From Fistularia commersonii (taxonomy: Eukaryota > Chordata > Actinopteri > Syngnathiformes > Fistulariidae), in contig JBBMNZ010000003.1 of assembly GCA_037954325.1 (NCBI GenBank), forward strand, positions 7,669,965-7,733,964: 64,000 nt of DNA, given 5' to 3'. Of the stretch, positions 50,279 through 61,945 are shown piece by piece. The notes beneath the pieces are model-generated. The model saw only the letters and a program-made list of their open reading frames with translations. It made no database searches and was not told the DNA's origin. Numbering within the stretch: position 1 is the first letter of the stretch; every line of letters starts with the position of its first letter. A program made the position numbers and the translations under genes.

Positions 50279-50385
50279 GCTACCACTGCTACTGCTATAA
50301 CTTCTAATATTGATGATGAGAACGATACTACTACTACGACTAATAATAATAATAGTAATAATGATAATAATAATGTGCTTGATGT
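50180..50385. repeat. (TTA)n and ATA/ACT trinucleotide tract
   Basis: A perfect (ATT)n at 50240-50278 sits within degenerate TTA, ACT and AAT trinucleotides up to about 50385. The Ile/Asn/Leu repeat frames are products of this tract. Confidence 0.95.
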
Positions 50386-51174
50386 GTATGTTGACTGCTT
50401 GATGTTGAGCACTGCAGAATGTATCAGTAGATTTAGGCAGCGAAGCTGTCACACACCAAGTTTTCTTTTTCGTTTTTTTTCCACCGGCAGGTTATCTTTT
50501 GGTCCAAATTGGGTCCAAATTGATTAAGTACTCAGCCTCAATAAACTTAAGTGGACTGGCTAAAGAGGACCGGCGAGTTACCCGGGAAAACAACCTCATA
50601 CTTCACATGTCGAACTGTAACTAATCAGAAATGAAGATATCATTAATATCGGGCGGCAAATATAAATATCGCCCACCGGCAGCTGGCTTTTGCCTGACCC
50701 TTCCCGTACATACAAATACAATGATGAATAAATTCATGTTCATCAGTTTATGAATTCAGTAAAAAATATGTAGAATCATTATTAATCATGGATACAATAA
50801 GGTGCATACACAACAATAGCAACATTCTAGACAGTGATAGTTATCATGTATGCATTGAATTTGCAAGGGTGGCGCTATTCACAGGCTGCTGCATATTTTA
50901 CAAAAACATGATTTTCCATTGTCTATAAGGTAGTAATGGATTTGCTTGGAAGCTGAAAGGGAAATAGCACTCAAATCTATCTAACCACTCCGACTGCAGC
51001 TGGGACTCAGACGAAACGTGCACAGCTAACACATGGTTGGTGGATAAGCGGCCCGTGATGACTTCCAACGAAGTTAATTCGTGTTTCCAGTTCCATTGTT
51101 TTTAACCAGTTTTTTGGATATGATGACAACAAAATAACAAGTATCAAATAATTAAATAAATATATGGCCAAATA

Positions 51175-51177
<3 letters not shown>

Positions 51178-51246
<69 letters not shown>
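51178..51246. repeat. (GATA)n microsatellite
   Basis: About 17 perfect GATA units. The minus strand gives an apparent Ser-Ile-Tyr-Leu repeat frame that is not a protein. Confidence 0.98.
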
Positions 51247-51247
<1 letters not shown>

Positions 51248-51889
51248 ATGTTGAAAAAATGGAGACAAGTATAAATGTATAAAAAGAGTAAAAATAAATA
51301 CATTGCCAGAAAATGAAAAAAATGGGTAAACAAACAAATTAACAAATCAATTAATAAATAGGAAGTAAACAAATGAAAATGAATACACAGCAAGATGTAT
51401 TCAACTAAATGAAGAAATGCGCTGTCTGCAAACAAAATACTGACAGAAACAAACAATACAGCAAGCACTAGCTTAGCACACTGCCACAGAGAAGACATCT
51501 CTGAAGACATCCTTTGCACGCCTATTTTGCAATTCGATCATTCATTCAACCAATCGTGTTTTTGACATTATTGCTGGTTATCCAAAAAAAAAAAAAAAAT
51601 GATAAAAGGCTAGCTCACTTAGCTAAGTTAGACTCAGCTGCGATGGATTTTCTCGACAGAAGCACAGACTCCATAAACAGACAACAATTTAAACAAAGAT
51701 CATTGCAGCAAAACCTATTAACACGCGTATGTTGTCATTTGATCAAGTGCAACAATCTGTGCAAATGAGGATGTCGTGGGGAAGACGCTTCTATTTCAGC
51801 GCAACCATCCAGCTGGACTGAGAGACCAATTAGCTGATTCTTCCTGCAGGAATAGCGGCTGACAGGATCCAATCCGTGCCAAGGTGATA

Positions 51890-51891
<2 letters not shown>

Positions 51892-51936
<45 letters not shown>
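51892..51936. repeat. (GT)n microsatellite
   Basis: About 22 perfect GT units, one of the longest dinucleotide runs in the window. Confidence 0.98.
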
Positions 51937-51937
<1 letters not shown>

Positions 51938-53471
51938 CAGCTCAGTCTGGCAAGGCAGTATGGGTCAGGCTGGCCTGTAGTCAACCCTGAGATGAGGTGA
52001 GAAGGGCTTGGTCATATTAGAAAGCGGGGAATGAACACCTCAGCGCTTGTTAAATAAGGTGGTATAAAACCTATTATCACCGACAGAATGCAAGTACCAT
52101 CCTGAAACGTAAGGAAGGGTTAAAATATAAAATAAATTGTTACAAAAGACACAAGCCAGCTGACTCGGCATACCTTAGCGCATCTGGTCAAATGATTCCA
52201 GCACTTCTTCCACCCCTCACTAGCCATGAGATTAAAAAAAAAAATCAAGAAAAAAAAGAAAAACTGGAAAAATAACCAACAAGAAAAACCTGCTTATTCA
52301 AAAATTAGAATGTGATCACGCTCCAGTCTGAAAGGTGAGGAAAGGTGAGGATGGGAAGAGAGGAAAGAGCACAGCAACTAAACCCACTGTTTTTTTTTTT
52401 TTTGTTTGTTAGTTATGTTTTGTTTTTCATTCACATGGGGGCTGGGGGGGGGTAAAATAATTAAATAACGGTCTGGGAAATGTCTCGGGTATACAGAGAG
52501 AGGGTAAGACGCCGAAAAGCAGCAGATAGAGCGCTACTATAAACACCCACCGGCAGTTGAGAAGGAATAGCAAACATCTCTCCTTTGAAACCTGTCAAAA
52601 GTGTAGCAGGGACTCTCCCCTGAAAGCCTTTAATCCCTCTGCTATTCTTCACATCGCTAGGCTGAGAGTGGCGTCGGTTTGATATCACCGCGTCACTGCG
52701 TTCATGTGGTTGTTTTTAAATGTGGGATGGAAAGAAGTCGCAGATGGTACGTCTGGAAAAAAAAAAAAAGGATTTACGTTGAAGCACAAAAAAAAACACG
52801 CATCTCGGAGGGTTGGAGTAATGACTCTGCAAACCGAGTATATGATGGCCGCTGGTGACGGGGCATTATTTAGGCTGGCCGGCTTCGAGCAACAGCATGC
52901 AAACACACGTAAGGTGAAAAAAAACAAAAAAGGTTTTTGTGTCCTCCGGAGGTCAAGTCCGGAGTCTACTGCAAAACACACACACATGGACACACACTGT
53001 CACCCTGACTTTAACAAAAAGAGCCTTCAGTGTGCTCTTCCTCTCTCCAGGCCGGGTCGCTCGGCATCACTCCTGCAGTTTGAGTCCATCGCCTCGGAAC
53101 TGCTTGTCTCTTAGCCTTGTTTCTGCAGACATTACCCCTCGAATATCCCTTATCGTTTCTCTTAAAACATATTCTTTACTTTTACAGGCAAAAACAATAA
53201 CGAATTCATCGCTCCACCTGTTCTTTTGTGCTGTGTCTGCATGTACACATATATTTAAATGAAATCTAATCACAAAAATAAAACTGGAGAAATGAAGATT
53301 AATTTGTATATCGATAAACAATCAAACAAATCAAATGTATGTATGCATGTATGTGTATATTTGATTCAGAACCTTCATGTCTGCATGGGTTTCCTCATAG
53401 TTCTCTGGCAGTTGATTAATTGATGTTAAATGCTAAATTGCCGCAACACATGAACGAGAGAGAGAATGGTC

Positions 53472-55811
53472 TTCTTCTTCCTTACCTTCGGCTTTTCCTT
53501 TCATGGGTCGCCGAAGTGAATCAACCTTCGCCATCTAACCCTCATCTCTGTATCCTCCTCTCTCACACCAACTAACTTCATATCCTCTCTCACAATGTCC
53601 ATAAATTTTCTCTTTGGTCTTCCTCGAGACCTCCAGCATCCGTCTACCAATTTATTTACTATCCCTCCTCTGTACATGACCGAACCATATCAGTCTGACC
53701 TTCTCTACAAAACATCTAACATTTGCTGTCCCTCTGATTGACTCATTCTTGATCCAATCCATCCTCATCACTCCCAAAAGGAACCTCAACATCTTCATCT
53801 CTGCGACCTCCAGGTCTGCCTCCTGTCTTTTCATTGTTGCCACTGTTTCTAGACAACATTTCACTGCTGCTCTCATCACTGTCTTGTACACCTTTCCTTT
53901 CTTTCTGGCTGATAGTCTTCTATCACATCTTTTCTCCACCCGTTCCAACCTCCTTGAAACCATCTCTTCACCTCTTTTCCACACCCTCTATTGCTCTGGA
54001 CTGTTGACCCTAGGTTTTTCATATCCTCCAACTTTTTGATCTCCATTCCCTGTCGCATCACCGTTCCACATAGGTTTCTCTCATTCACAAGCATATATTT
54101 TGTCTTCCTGCGACTAACCTTCAATCATCATCTTCCCAGGTCATACCTCTCACCTTTCAAGATTTTCCACAACCTGTTCCCTGCTCTCATTACAGATCAC
54201 TAAGTCATCTGCAAACATCATGGTCCATGGAGATTCCCGTCTAGCCTCATCTGTCAGCCTGTCCATCACCACTGCAAATAAGAAGGGGCTCAGAGCTGAT
54301 CCCTGATGAGCTTCTCTGTTACACCTAAAGTACACCTCACCACAGTCTCACAGCTAGCATACATGTCCTGCACCAGTCTAGCATACTTCACTGCTACTCC
54401 AGACCTCCTCATACAATACCAGAGTTTCTTGATCGGCACCCTGCCTATGCTTTCTAAAAGAAAATACTGGATCTGTAGTACTCTTTCTTGGCATGGAGAC
54501 ATACGCATGCTCACAAATGCTGACTTCTGCTATCAGTCTAGTTTCCACTACTCTTTCCCACAACTTAATTGTATGGCTCATCAACATCCATCGTCTGCCA
54601 CTTATCCTGCACTCAGGGTCGGGGGGGGGGGATGCTGGAGCTTACCCCACCTGGCATTGGATGAGAAGTGGAGTACACCCTGGACTGGTCACCACATATA
54701 CAGAGAAAAAAAACATTCATTCACTCATTCATTCAGGGCAATTTTCCCGATTTTTTCCAATTAACCTGCTGCATGTTTTTGGACTGTGGGAGGAAACTGG
54801 AGAACCCAGAGGAAACTCACGCAGACAACATGCAAACTCCACAAAGAAAGGACCTCTTGTCGGAATTACCTACCAAAAGTTACCGCAATTCTGCACATCC
54901 CCCTTATTCTTAAAAATGGGCACCATCACACTTCTCCATCTTCTCACTGCAGAAGATGTTGTTGAATAATCTAGCCAGAAACTTGACCGCTGCCTCTCCT
55001 AGACACTTCCATAGTATATCATCAGGACCAAATGCCTTTCCACTCTTCATCCTCTACTTCACTTTTATTAATCTCTGCCACTTTGTGGTCTACAATAGTC
55101 ACCTCCTCTGCCCTTCCCTCTCTTTCATTTTCCTCATTCATCAGCTCTTCAAAGTACTCTTCCCATCTGTCAGTACGTTTCCCTGTCTATCCTTAATTAC
55201 CTGCTTTCCATCTCAATCGCTCTGTTTCGCCAACCTGTATAGATCATTCTCTGCCTCCTTACTGTCCAACGATGCATACAAGTCATCGTATGTCCTTTGT
55301 TTTGCCTTTGCTACCTCTATCTTTAACTTATGCTGTATCTCCCTGGACTTCCGTCCGTTCTCTTCAGACCCTTCAGTGTCCCACTTCTTCTTTGTTAACC
55401 GTTTTCTCTGTATATACTGTACTTCCTCATTCCACCACCAAGTCTCCTTATCTACTTTCCTTCCAGATGACACACTGAGTACTCTCCTACCTGTCTCCCT
55501 GATCACATTAGCTGTAGTTGTCCAGTCATCTGGAAGCTGACTGGATAACTGACCACCCCGAGCCTTTCTCAACTCTTCCCTTCGACCCACGGTAGCCCAA
55601 TTTTCACTGGTTCCCTGTAGGTTATTTGCACCAATGGCGGTCATTGTTAACCCAGGCCTCGACCGATCCAGTATGAGATTCATAGGTTTGATTTGCATAA
55701 TTGGTTTTGGCACAACATTTACGGCAGATGCCCATTCCGAGGCGTTCTTTTACATTTATTCAGGCTTGGGACCAGCTCAGGGAGACACTGGCCCTCCTGA
55801 GGCTGCCTTGA
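53472..55811 (-). mobile_element. Dead RTE-type LINE, internally deleted
   Basis: Read on the minus strand. The 5' part (55811 to about 55570) resembles, from memory, the 5' region of a fish RTE family (GGGCATCTGCCGTAAATG; TGGGTTAACAATGACCGCCA). It runs directly into the linker upstream of the reverse transcriptase (55213 to about 55560; KETWWWNEEVQ and EVAKAKQRTYDDLY), so the endonuclease domain is missing. The RT follows in broken frames: KLWERVVETRLIAEVSIC then MPRKSTTD (54390-54560), LWYCMRRSGVA (about 54400), QGSALSPFLFA (about 54273-54305) and the catalytic FADD box (about 54204-54215). The C-terminal region covers 54124-53652 (LGSTVQSN, WNGWRK, FGHVQRRDSK), then a 3' UTR to 53472. Frames change several times with stops, and a SINE interrupts the RT, so no protein is made. 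Family assignment (RTE clade) is from protein motifs. Confidence 0.9.
54586..54875 (-). mobile_element. SINE inserted in the LINE reverse transcriptase
   Basis: In plus orientation it begins with the reversed tail (CCATCGTCTGCCACTTATCC, TGCACTCAGGGTCGGGG) and continues through GGAGTACACCCTGGACTGGT, AATTAACCTGCTGCATG, GGACTGTGGGAGGAAACTGG, AACTCACGCAGACAACATGC and AAACTCCACAAAGAAAGGAC. It ends around the B-box remnant near 54865-54875 and lacks the rest of the tRNA head. The LINE frame stops at GGCTCATCAAC (54585) and resumes near 54880. This is the best-preserved SINE body in the window. Confidence 0.88.
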
Positions 55812-56005
55812 GAGAGTGAATGGTCGTCTTTCTCTATATGATGCATAATGAGGGTGAATGGTTGTATGTGCATATGTTTTCCGGGGAGAAATTGGCCCGC
55901 GCTCTGGGTGAGCCGCGCCTCATGTCCAATGACAGCTCGGATAGCCTCCAGCATCCCTGCGATGCTGGGTGAAGGATAAGCGGTATAGATAATGGATGAT
56001 ATATA

Positions 56006-56025
56006 TGTGTGTGTGTGTGTGTGTG
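56006..56025. repeat. (GT)n at SINE tail
   Basis: About 10 GT units directly after the SINE tail and a short TATATA run. Confidence 0.9.
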
Positions 56026-56049
56026 GGAACACAGCGGTGGATGTGAAGT

Positions 56050-56290
56050 CTTGAGTCAAAATGGTAATTAGCCCTGAAAAACAGTGGCTCCGCAGAGTCA
56101 GAAAGTTCACATTTGAGGCTCCAGCCTTCAATTAAACGGAGGATTACAGGACGCCGGTCCGCATTAAATTAATTCAAATGGGGCTCTTCGGCCATATCTA
56201 TGAGTGTGCACACCTCCAACAGACTCAAGGGGCTCCATTGAACAAAGTAAAAGCCGCTGTAATTTCCATTAACAGGTGATTTTCCTTTCA
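56050..56290. promoter_or_regulatory. Possible conserved non-coding (enhancer-like) block
   Basis: 240 bases free of repeats, with balanced composition and homeodomain-type words: GGTAATTAGCCC, TTCAATTAAACG, CATTAAATTAATTC and GTAATTTCCATTAACAGG. It begins right after the nested transposon cluster. Candidate from texture only. Confidence 0.28.
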
Positions 56291-59224
56291 TTTTCTCCAT
56301 TATGAAAGGTCATAAGCTCGCCATCTGCTGGGCTACAGCATGAGTTAGGCCAGCTGTCATGTTGTGATCTAACGGAATTGGACAGGTGTGGAGACGCTCG
56401 GGAGAAGAAACAACATCCGGCACCGGTTTCGGTGTCGAAGACGGCACCCGATCAGCTCTGTGACAGGTAGGAACAGAGAAGCCAAGAGCTACCTCTCGGG
56501 TCTCATCGTCAAATTTCGTCATTGATTTTGATTTTTATCTCCCGGATATATTTATCGTTTTACCTCATGAAAGCATTTTATTTTTGGTGTATCGCTACTT
56601 TTTTTAAAATCATTTTATTTTTTATGTATCTATTTTTTTTTTTTTGGGGGGGGGGGATTTCCCCAAAGCATTATTACGCTTTGAAGGGCGCATTTTGAAT
56701 TTCATCATTTTTTCATGGCACCTTGCGCCCATATGCGTAGAAGCTTCACAGAGACTCTGGATCACTCCGTCTCTCGAGAATCTTCCCCAGCTCAGTTCTA
56801 CAGCTTTGAAGTCTAATGTAAATCTCCTTTTGGGTGTCACGGGCCAAAAGAACTTCCACAGCTTTTAAATATTTGCATGCACGCCGCAAATGTAAATGGC
56901 GATGGGATTAATATGCAATACATTTCTGTTTCATATCCCAAAGTCAACACCTTGCCGGTCACAAGGGAAGCCCCGAGCCCGGATTCGGTTTGCAAATCCC
57001 GATGCATCGACATGGATGCGGGGACCTCTGTCGAGAGCGGGAGGTACAGGCTAATTCCTGGACTGCGGCTCGAGAGCGGGGCTCGCTGGCCATCTGGTGG
57101 CCTGGCCTGAGCCCATGAGGTCCACCTGGGGCAAAGCTTAAAACAAACACGGAGCCGCCGCTTTGTGGGCCAACAACCTGCAAGGACAAACACCGGGGCA
57201 GGGTGAATTGCCAAACGGGGACCGAAGCGCGTTGTTGCGGAACACAGGGTCGCCTCCTCATGGCAGGTTTTAAGGGCAAAGAGGTTCTGGCAGGCCTATC
57301 TAGAGGCTCTCTGTTGGGATCGGGGGAAGGCCGGATTGAAAATGTTGCCTTTTTTCCACTGAAAGGGTGCGACTGCAAAGGTCTGGGCAGAAGTCTCATA
57401 GCGTCCCCCATTATACGTATCCTGACCTGGAGGACGGGGTACTGCTGGAGGAATCGGATGTCTGTTATGACCCGGAACACCTGAGGACTTCTCAGGAGCA
57501 GTTGGAGGACAAACCAGAAAGAGTATCTAGGTGATCTCATTCGCTTCGCAGTCACGGCGCTCCAGTTCCAGATTGTTAGCGGAGTGGAGATTGGATTTTA
57601 TTCATTTCTAAGAATCGGGAAAAAAAAAACAAAAAAGTAACAACTCGCTTGCAAGAGCAAGTCAATTTTTTTTTTAAACATGCCCTACAAATACATAAAC
57701 AAACAAATAATAATAATAATAATAATAATTATAATTAAAAAAACAACAGGTAAATAAACATGACATCCAGGACTAGTGGTAATTCTGGTGTCTGTATGCA
57801 TTCGTCATTTTCAGGCCTCAGCACAAAATTGTATTTAAAATTCCACTCATCCACCCAGTTTAAAGAAAATGATCCTTGGAATGTTTTGTAACTGTGAATG
57901 CAATATTTTTGATTTAAAGCTGTAGTTTATTGACAAAATTACTTATAATGCCTGTAGTCATCATCAGATATTCATTATGATTTCCATTATTTCTGACATT
58001 ATTATCAATATTACACAAACATAATTGACTGTGTCTTCAATGTTGTTAAATATTATTATTGATTATAAAAATACGACTAATACTACTATTACCACTAATA
58101 ATACTACTACTACTACTTATAATAATAATAATAATAAGTGTACTTATTTAGGCCAGGAACTACAACCGATAACCTTCCTTAGACTTTGAAGCAAGGGTTT
58201 TTGATATTTTAATAACAATAATTTATGATTAATATAATAATTTACAGCGCATGAGGCTTTTGATATTTTAATGCACGTCCTCTAAAGATTTATACATTAA
58301 AAGTCAAATTCTATACTGTTGAATAATGAGAATCCATTTCAGTTCACACACAGTTCACAGTATCACAGTTATACCACACTTTTGCAATAGTTTTTCATTT
58401 TCAATTTGGTTATAAGCAATAAGCACAACAGAGGAGAGCATCTGAATCTTTTTTTTTTTTTTTTTTTGATATTGCATATTCAAACGTCTTAGAGATGGGG
58501 TTAATAATGCGGCATTTGAGAAAACGACAGCCTCATATCACGATAAGAATTCTCCATTTAATTTTTAACAATGTTGTGATTTGCAACATTCAAACTATTT
58601 GCTATTTAATATGTTTCCCTTGATTGTATATCAAATCACATGCTGCTGTCAATAATCAACCACCTATTCAAGGATGATAAAGGGTGTTGAGAGAGCAATT
58701 TATCATTATCATCATCATCGCTTTATTTTTTAATTTCCAAATAACTTTATGTCATTTGAATTAGACCAGAAACAGCATCAATATTAATAAAAAAAATAGA
58801 AAAACAACGTGACACTGAAAGTTTGAAAACTGGATGTCTGCGTTTTCATCTGTCCGTCTTAATTTTCAGCTGTCAGGAACTTGAAATACCTCATTTTATC
58901 AAACCATACCCCCCCCGAAAAAATCATTTCAGAGTCACACTTAATAATTGCTTCTGATTATTTATATCCGTATCAAGATGAAAGAGGCATATTAGAATAT
59001 TACCTGTCAGCCAAATGACAATATTAAAAAAAAAAAAAAGACTAGGTAATAAAGCAAAACAGAAGGAAATAATGAACTCAATTTGTCAGACAATGGGTGC
59101 GTGAGTCGACGTCGGATAAATGGAATATGACATGAATTTCCATATGAGTTATTAAGCCTAACACTACGAGAGGGTTTGGGTTCCCGGGACTGTTCTTCTA
59201 TCTAGCTGTGTCCTCATGGCGTCC
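56291..59224. other. GC-rich island then AT-rich non-coding sequence
   Basis: No gene is supported. A T10-G9 run lies at 56633-56655. 56940-57490 is the most GC-rich block here; its open frames, including the longest in the window on the minus strand (56959-57555), have no recognisable domain. 57600-59150 is AT-rich with (AAT)n at 57708-57728, ACT/AAT trinucleotides at 58077-58138, T-run 58449-58467 and A-run 59026-59039. Confidence 0.55.
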
Positions 59225-59400
59225 CATGGTCTCCAGCCCGGAGACCCTCAACAGAGAATCTCATCATCCTCAACTCTTCTTCCTATAATTTCTTCTCCAA
59301 TGCTACTGTCGCCGAAATCGACCCCATCGCTAGTCTCACCACCGTCTTGCACACCTTATCTTCCATTCAAGCTGAAAAAAAACATCTGATTTCTCAACGC
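59225..59400 (-). mobile_element. Decayed fragment of the same RTE LINE family
   Basis: The plus strand carries ATCATCCTCAACTCTTCTTC, ATGCTACTGTCGCC, GTCTCACCACCGTCTTGCAC and ACCTTATCTTCCATTCAAGC. These align in order with 53779-53930 (ATCTTCATCTCTGCGACCTC, GTTGCCACTGTTTC, CTCATCACTGTCTTGTACAC, CTTTCCTTTCTTTCTGGC), i.e. the region C-terminal to the RT. Heavily diverged. Confidence 0.6.
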
Positions 59401-61073
59401 TTGTGTGCCGACTAGACTAAAATCATTGATTTTTGTGTGAGTGCACAATGAGTAAAAAGCCAGACTAAAAATAGTGCTTTTCCTGCAAACACAAGCAGAA
59501 GCAAAAAGAGATTTGGTTACGCCTTGCAAGTATTTAACATCAGTTTTGCCTCCGCCGGGAGAGGGACAAACACATCTACTGCTATGTGACTGCAGCGTAA
59601 AAAAAAAAAAAAAAAGCCTCGCCCCCGATGATTGGCTTCTCCTCCCCGCTTCTGTGTTGCCGTCTCTTCATGTGAAAATGTCTGAGGTTAGAGATTTATT
59701 TACCGAAGCCAGTGGCTTAAAAGTGCGCATTGTGACGGGATGAACTGTACATCGGACTGAAGGAGAATGTCAAGAATCTCTGATAGCCTGGAGTTATCGG
59801 CCTGATTTTCGAAACTCTCCGAACTAAACAAGTCAATAGGCAGATTGCCGAAGCTCCGTTCCCCTCGAAGAGTGTGTCCTTCAACACGTGCTATTTAGAG
59901 TCTGAGTGGATGCGATGGCAGCCTGTTATGGACTGAGGGGACACTTCACAGTCATGTCTGCCGGCAGACAAACACTCATCGGAGGGCCTCTTCACCTCAA
60001 TCTGACAAAGAAACGCAACCGGGTTCATCCATACGACCGTGAAAGTTCCCGCAGAGACCCTTTACCTCTGACATACCGGGAGTGTATTTGCGAGCGCCGC
60101 CCGTTATTGACGGGAATGCTCATTAAATCACCTAAATGAGCTGAAATGCAAAAAAGAAAAAACAAACTACACGTTTTTATTGTTCCGTTGCTATTTCCAA
60201 TAATTTCATTTTGCTCCGTCATTTCGACAGTCGACATTTGAGATGGTGAAACAAATTTCATTTAGCAGAGAGTGCACGACTTCGTCGCTTGGCGGCGCTC
60301 TATGAGGAAGACGCCTTTTACACATTTGACGGTTGAGCTTTGATTTTCGTTTGTGTTGTTTTCTTTAAAACACTTCGCCCTTCAAAGCGCAAGTCCGACT
60401 CCTCTGACGGCTGTGCTTCTGAGAAAAGAAAAGCCATCTCCGCGGAAGTGAAATTTGATATAATAAAACGCTCGACAAAAGGCGAAACAGAAGAACATCG
60501 GACTTTCTTTGCCTAAGTTCCATGGCCTTCCTGGTGATCATTGCTGATAAAAAACATGTACTTGAAGGTAGAACGGGCCTGCAATAGATCCCCAACCGTC
60601 TTCTCTCATGTGCCTCTCAAGACTCCGACAAAGGTACTGTATCTAAAGTGCACTATGTTAGTTCTGACTTGTAGTAAAAATCCCATTACGTCATGCAGGA
60701 ACAGAATTCCGATGTAAGTCAAGAACATCCGGTAAAAAAGCAACACCGCAGCGTGCAAAAGTTTGCAAAATATACCTTGCCGTTTCAAACCGCTTTGCAC
60801 TGGATTATATTCATCAATCACACGAATGCCGATGGCGGTAGACACGCTAACTGGACAATCCTGCAAGCTACTGACCAACGGACACTTTATCGTGCCGGCG
60901 ATCGAACCCTTTCCGAATGCCGGGACACCAGCAAAAGAACAGCTCAGCCAACCCATTGGTCAAATCCTCTGACTATCTCAATGTATGGTTACATATTATT
61001 TTTGGGTCACCTGACATGAGCGCTTTCACCGCTTCCGAAGCTTTGGCTAAAACCACGAACACGCACACACCTT

Positions 61074-61075
<2 letters not shown>
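59401..61075. other. Unique non-coding sequence
   Basis: No gene or recognised repeat, other than an A-run at 59599-59615. Composition is balanced from 59800 to 61050. Small frames on both strands lack domains and convincing splice borders. Confidence 0.55.

Positions 61076-61114
<39 letters not shown>
61076..61114. repeat. T39 homopolymer
   Basis: 39 consecutive T, the longest mononucleotide run in the window. No SINE or LINE body adjoins it on the minus strand, so it is not obviously a retroelement tail. Confidence 0.95.
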
Positions 61115-61118
<4 letters not shown>

Positions 61119-61559
61119 GCCTGCATATTTAAGCTTGAAATTTACTGGACTTTTCAACCTGCATAATAATGTCCAGCCATCACACTGCTCCATAAAAAAA
61201 TGAGTATTTTCAGAGGATTTGGCCATAAAAGAGAGTATGTGCTCCTGTTTCAACTCATTAAGTTTCTCATTGGTTGTTTGCCCCCGGCGCCTCTTTTTTT
61301 AATTCCTCCCTTTGATTATGGAGAGAGAAAAAAAAAAAAAAAAAGTGAGAGAAGCAAACCAATCGAGATAGGAATGGCGCCGGAGATAGTGGAGGCTGTT
61401 CGTGTTTCCTCCTCGCCGAACTGGTAGGGGTCAGTGGCAGCACTTACCTGGAAAAAAAAAGAGAGAGAACAAAAGAAAAAAAAAATGTGAAATTTGTCTA
61501 CAGCAAACATTAAAAAAAGCAAGACATTAAAAAAAAAAAAAGTTAAATACAAAAGCTCT

Positions 61560-61945
61560 TTTTTTTTTAATTTATGAGCCTGCTTGATTATTCTCCTATA
61601 TTATAGATCCCTAAAGGTGACAGAGGTAATAATTTTCAAGACGCCTACAATCCCTTTGAGGAGTGGAGAAAATCCAATCTCATTACGGCTGCTGATCTAC
61701 ATCTAACAGCGTTGTGGAAGGAAAAAAAAAAATAGATATGGGTATAAGTTAGCCCCGCCAATGTTAAAATAATGACACTGGCACGGGGGAGATTCGCAAT
61801 AATCTGAACTGAGCCTGATAAATGGGTAATTTTATATCATTTTTTAGCCCAGTGCACAAGGAAATGGCAGACAAAGCATTAATTTCACAGTTCATACTCC
61901 ATATATTCTTTTATCACTTCCAGGCAGTGGGTTCATTGGACGGCG
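61560..61945. promoter_or_regulatory. Possible conserved non-coding (enhancer-like) block
   Basis: Two repeat-free pieces (61570-61720 and 61740-61945), separated by a short A-run, contain GAGGTAATAATTTTCAAG, AAATCCAATCTCATTACGG, GATAAATGGGTAATTTT and AAAGCATTAATTTCACAG. The density of TAAT-type words and low repeat content contrast with the flanks. Function is inferred only. Confidence 0.28.

Larger units (their letters stand above)
50386..53373. other. Non-coding sequence with GATA and GT microsatellites
   Basis: No gene is supported. (GATA)n lies at 51178-51246 and (GT)n at 51892-51936; T/A-runs at 51583-51599, 52391-52403 and 52757-52770. The rest is unique sequence. Confidence 0.6.
53374..56005 (+). 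mobile_element. SINE split by an RTE LINE
   Basis: The left half 53374-53471 (TGTCTGCATGGGTTTCCTCA, GTTGATTAATTGATG, TAAATTGCCGCAAC) and the right half 55812-56005 (GAATGGTCGTC, TGAATGGTTGTATG, TGGGTGAGCCGCGCCTC, GATAGCCTCCAGCATCCC, tail GGATAAGCGGTATAGATAAT) are consecutive parts of one plus-sense SINE. They are separated by 2.34 kb of LINE. The bases at the break are present twice: AGAGAGAGAATGGTC at 53457-53471 and AGAGAGTGAATGGTC at 55811-55825, 14 of 15 identical, as expected of a target-site duplication. A (GT)n follows the tail at 56006-56025. Confidence 0.85.

Noticed and set aside
51007..51519. 170-codon minus-strand frame with a regular Ser-Ile-Tyr-Leu repeat
   Set aside because: A pure translation of the GATA microsatellite at 51178-51246.
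54956..55540. 194-codon plus-strand frame
   Set aside because: It is the antisense of the RTE linker and RT region; the Ser/Phe/Leu-rich translation is a shadow of the LINE.
56959..57555. Longest open frame in the window (198 codons, minus strand)
   Set aside because: It lies in a GC-rich block where stops are rare, has no domain, no similarity I recognise, and overlapping open frames on the other strand.
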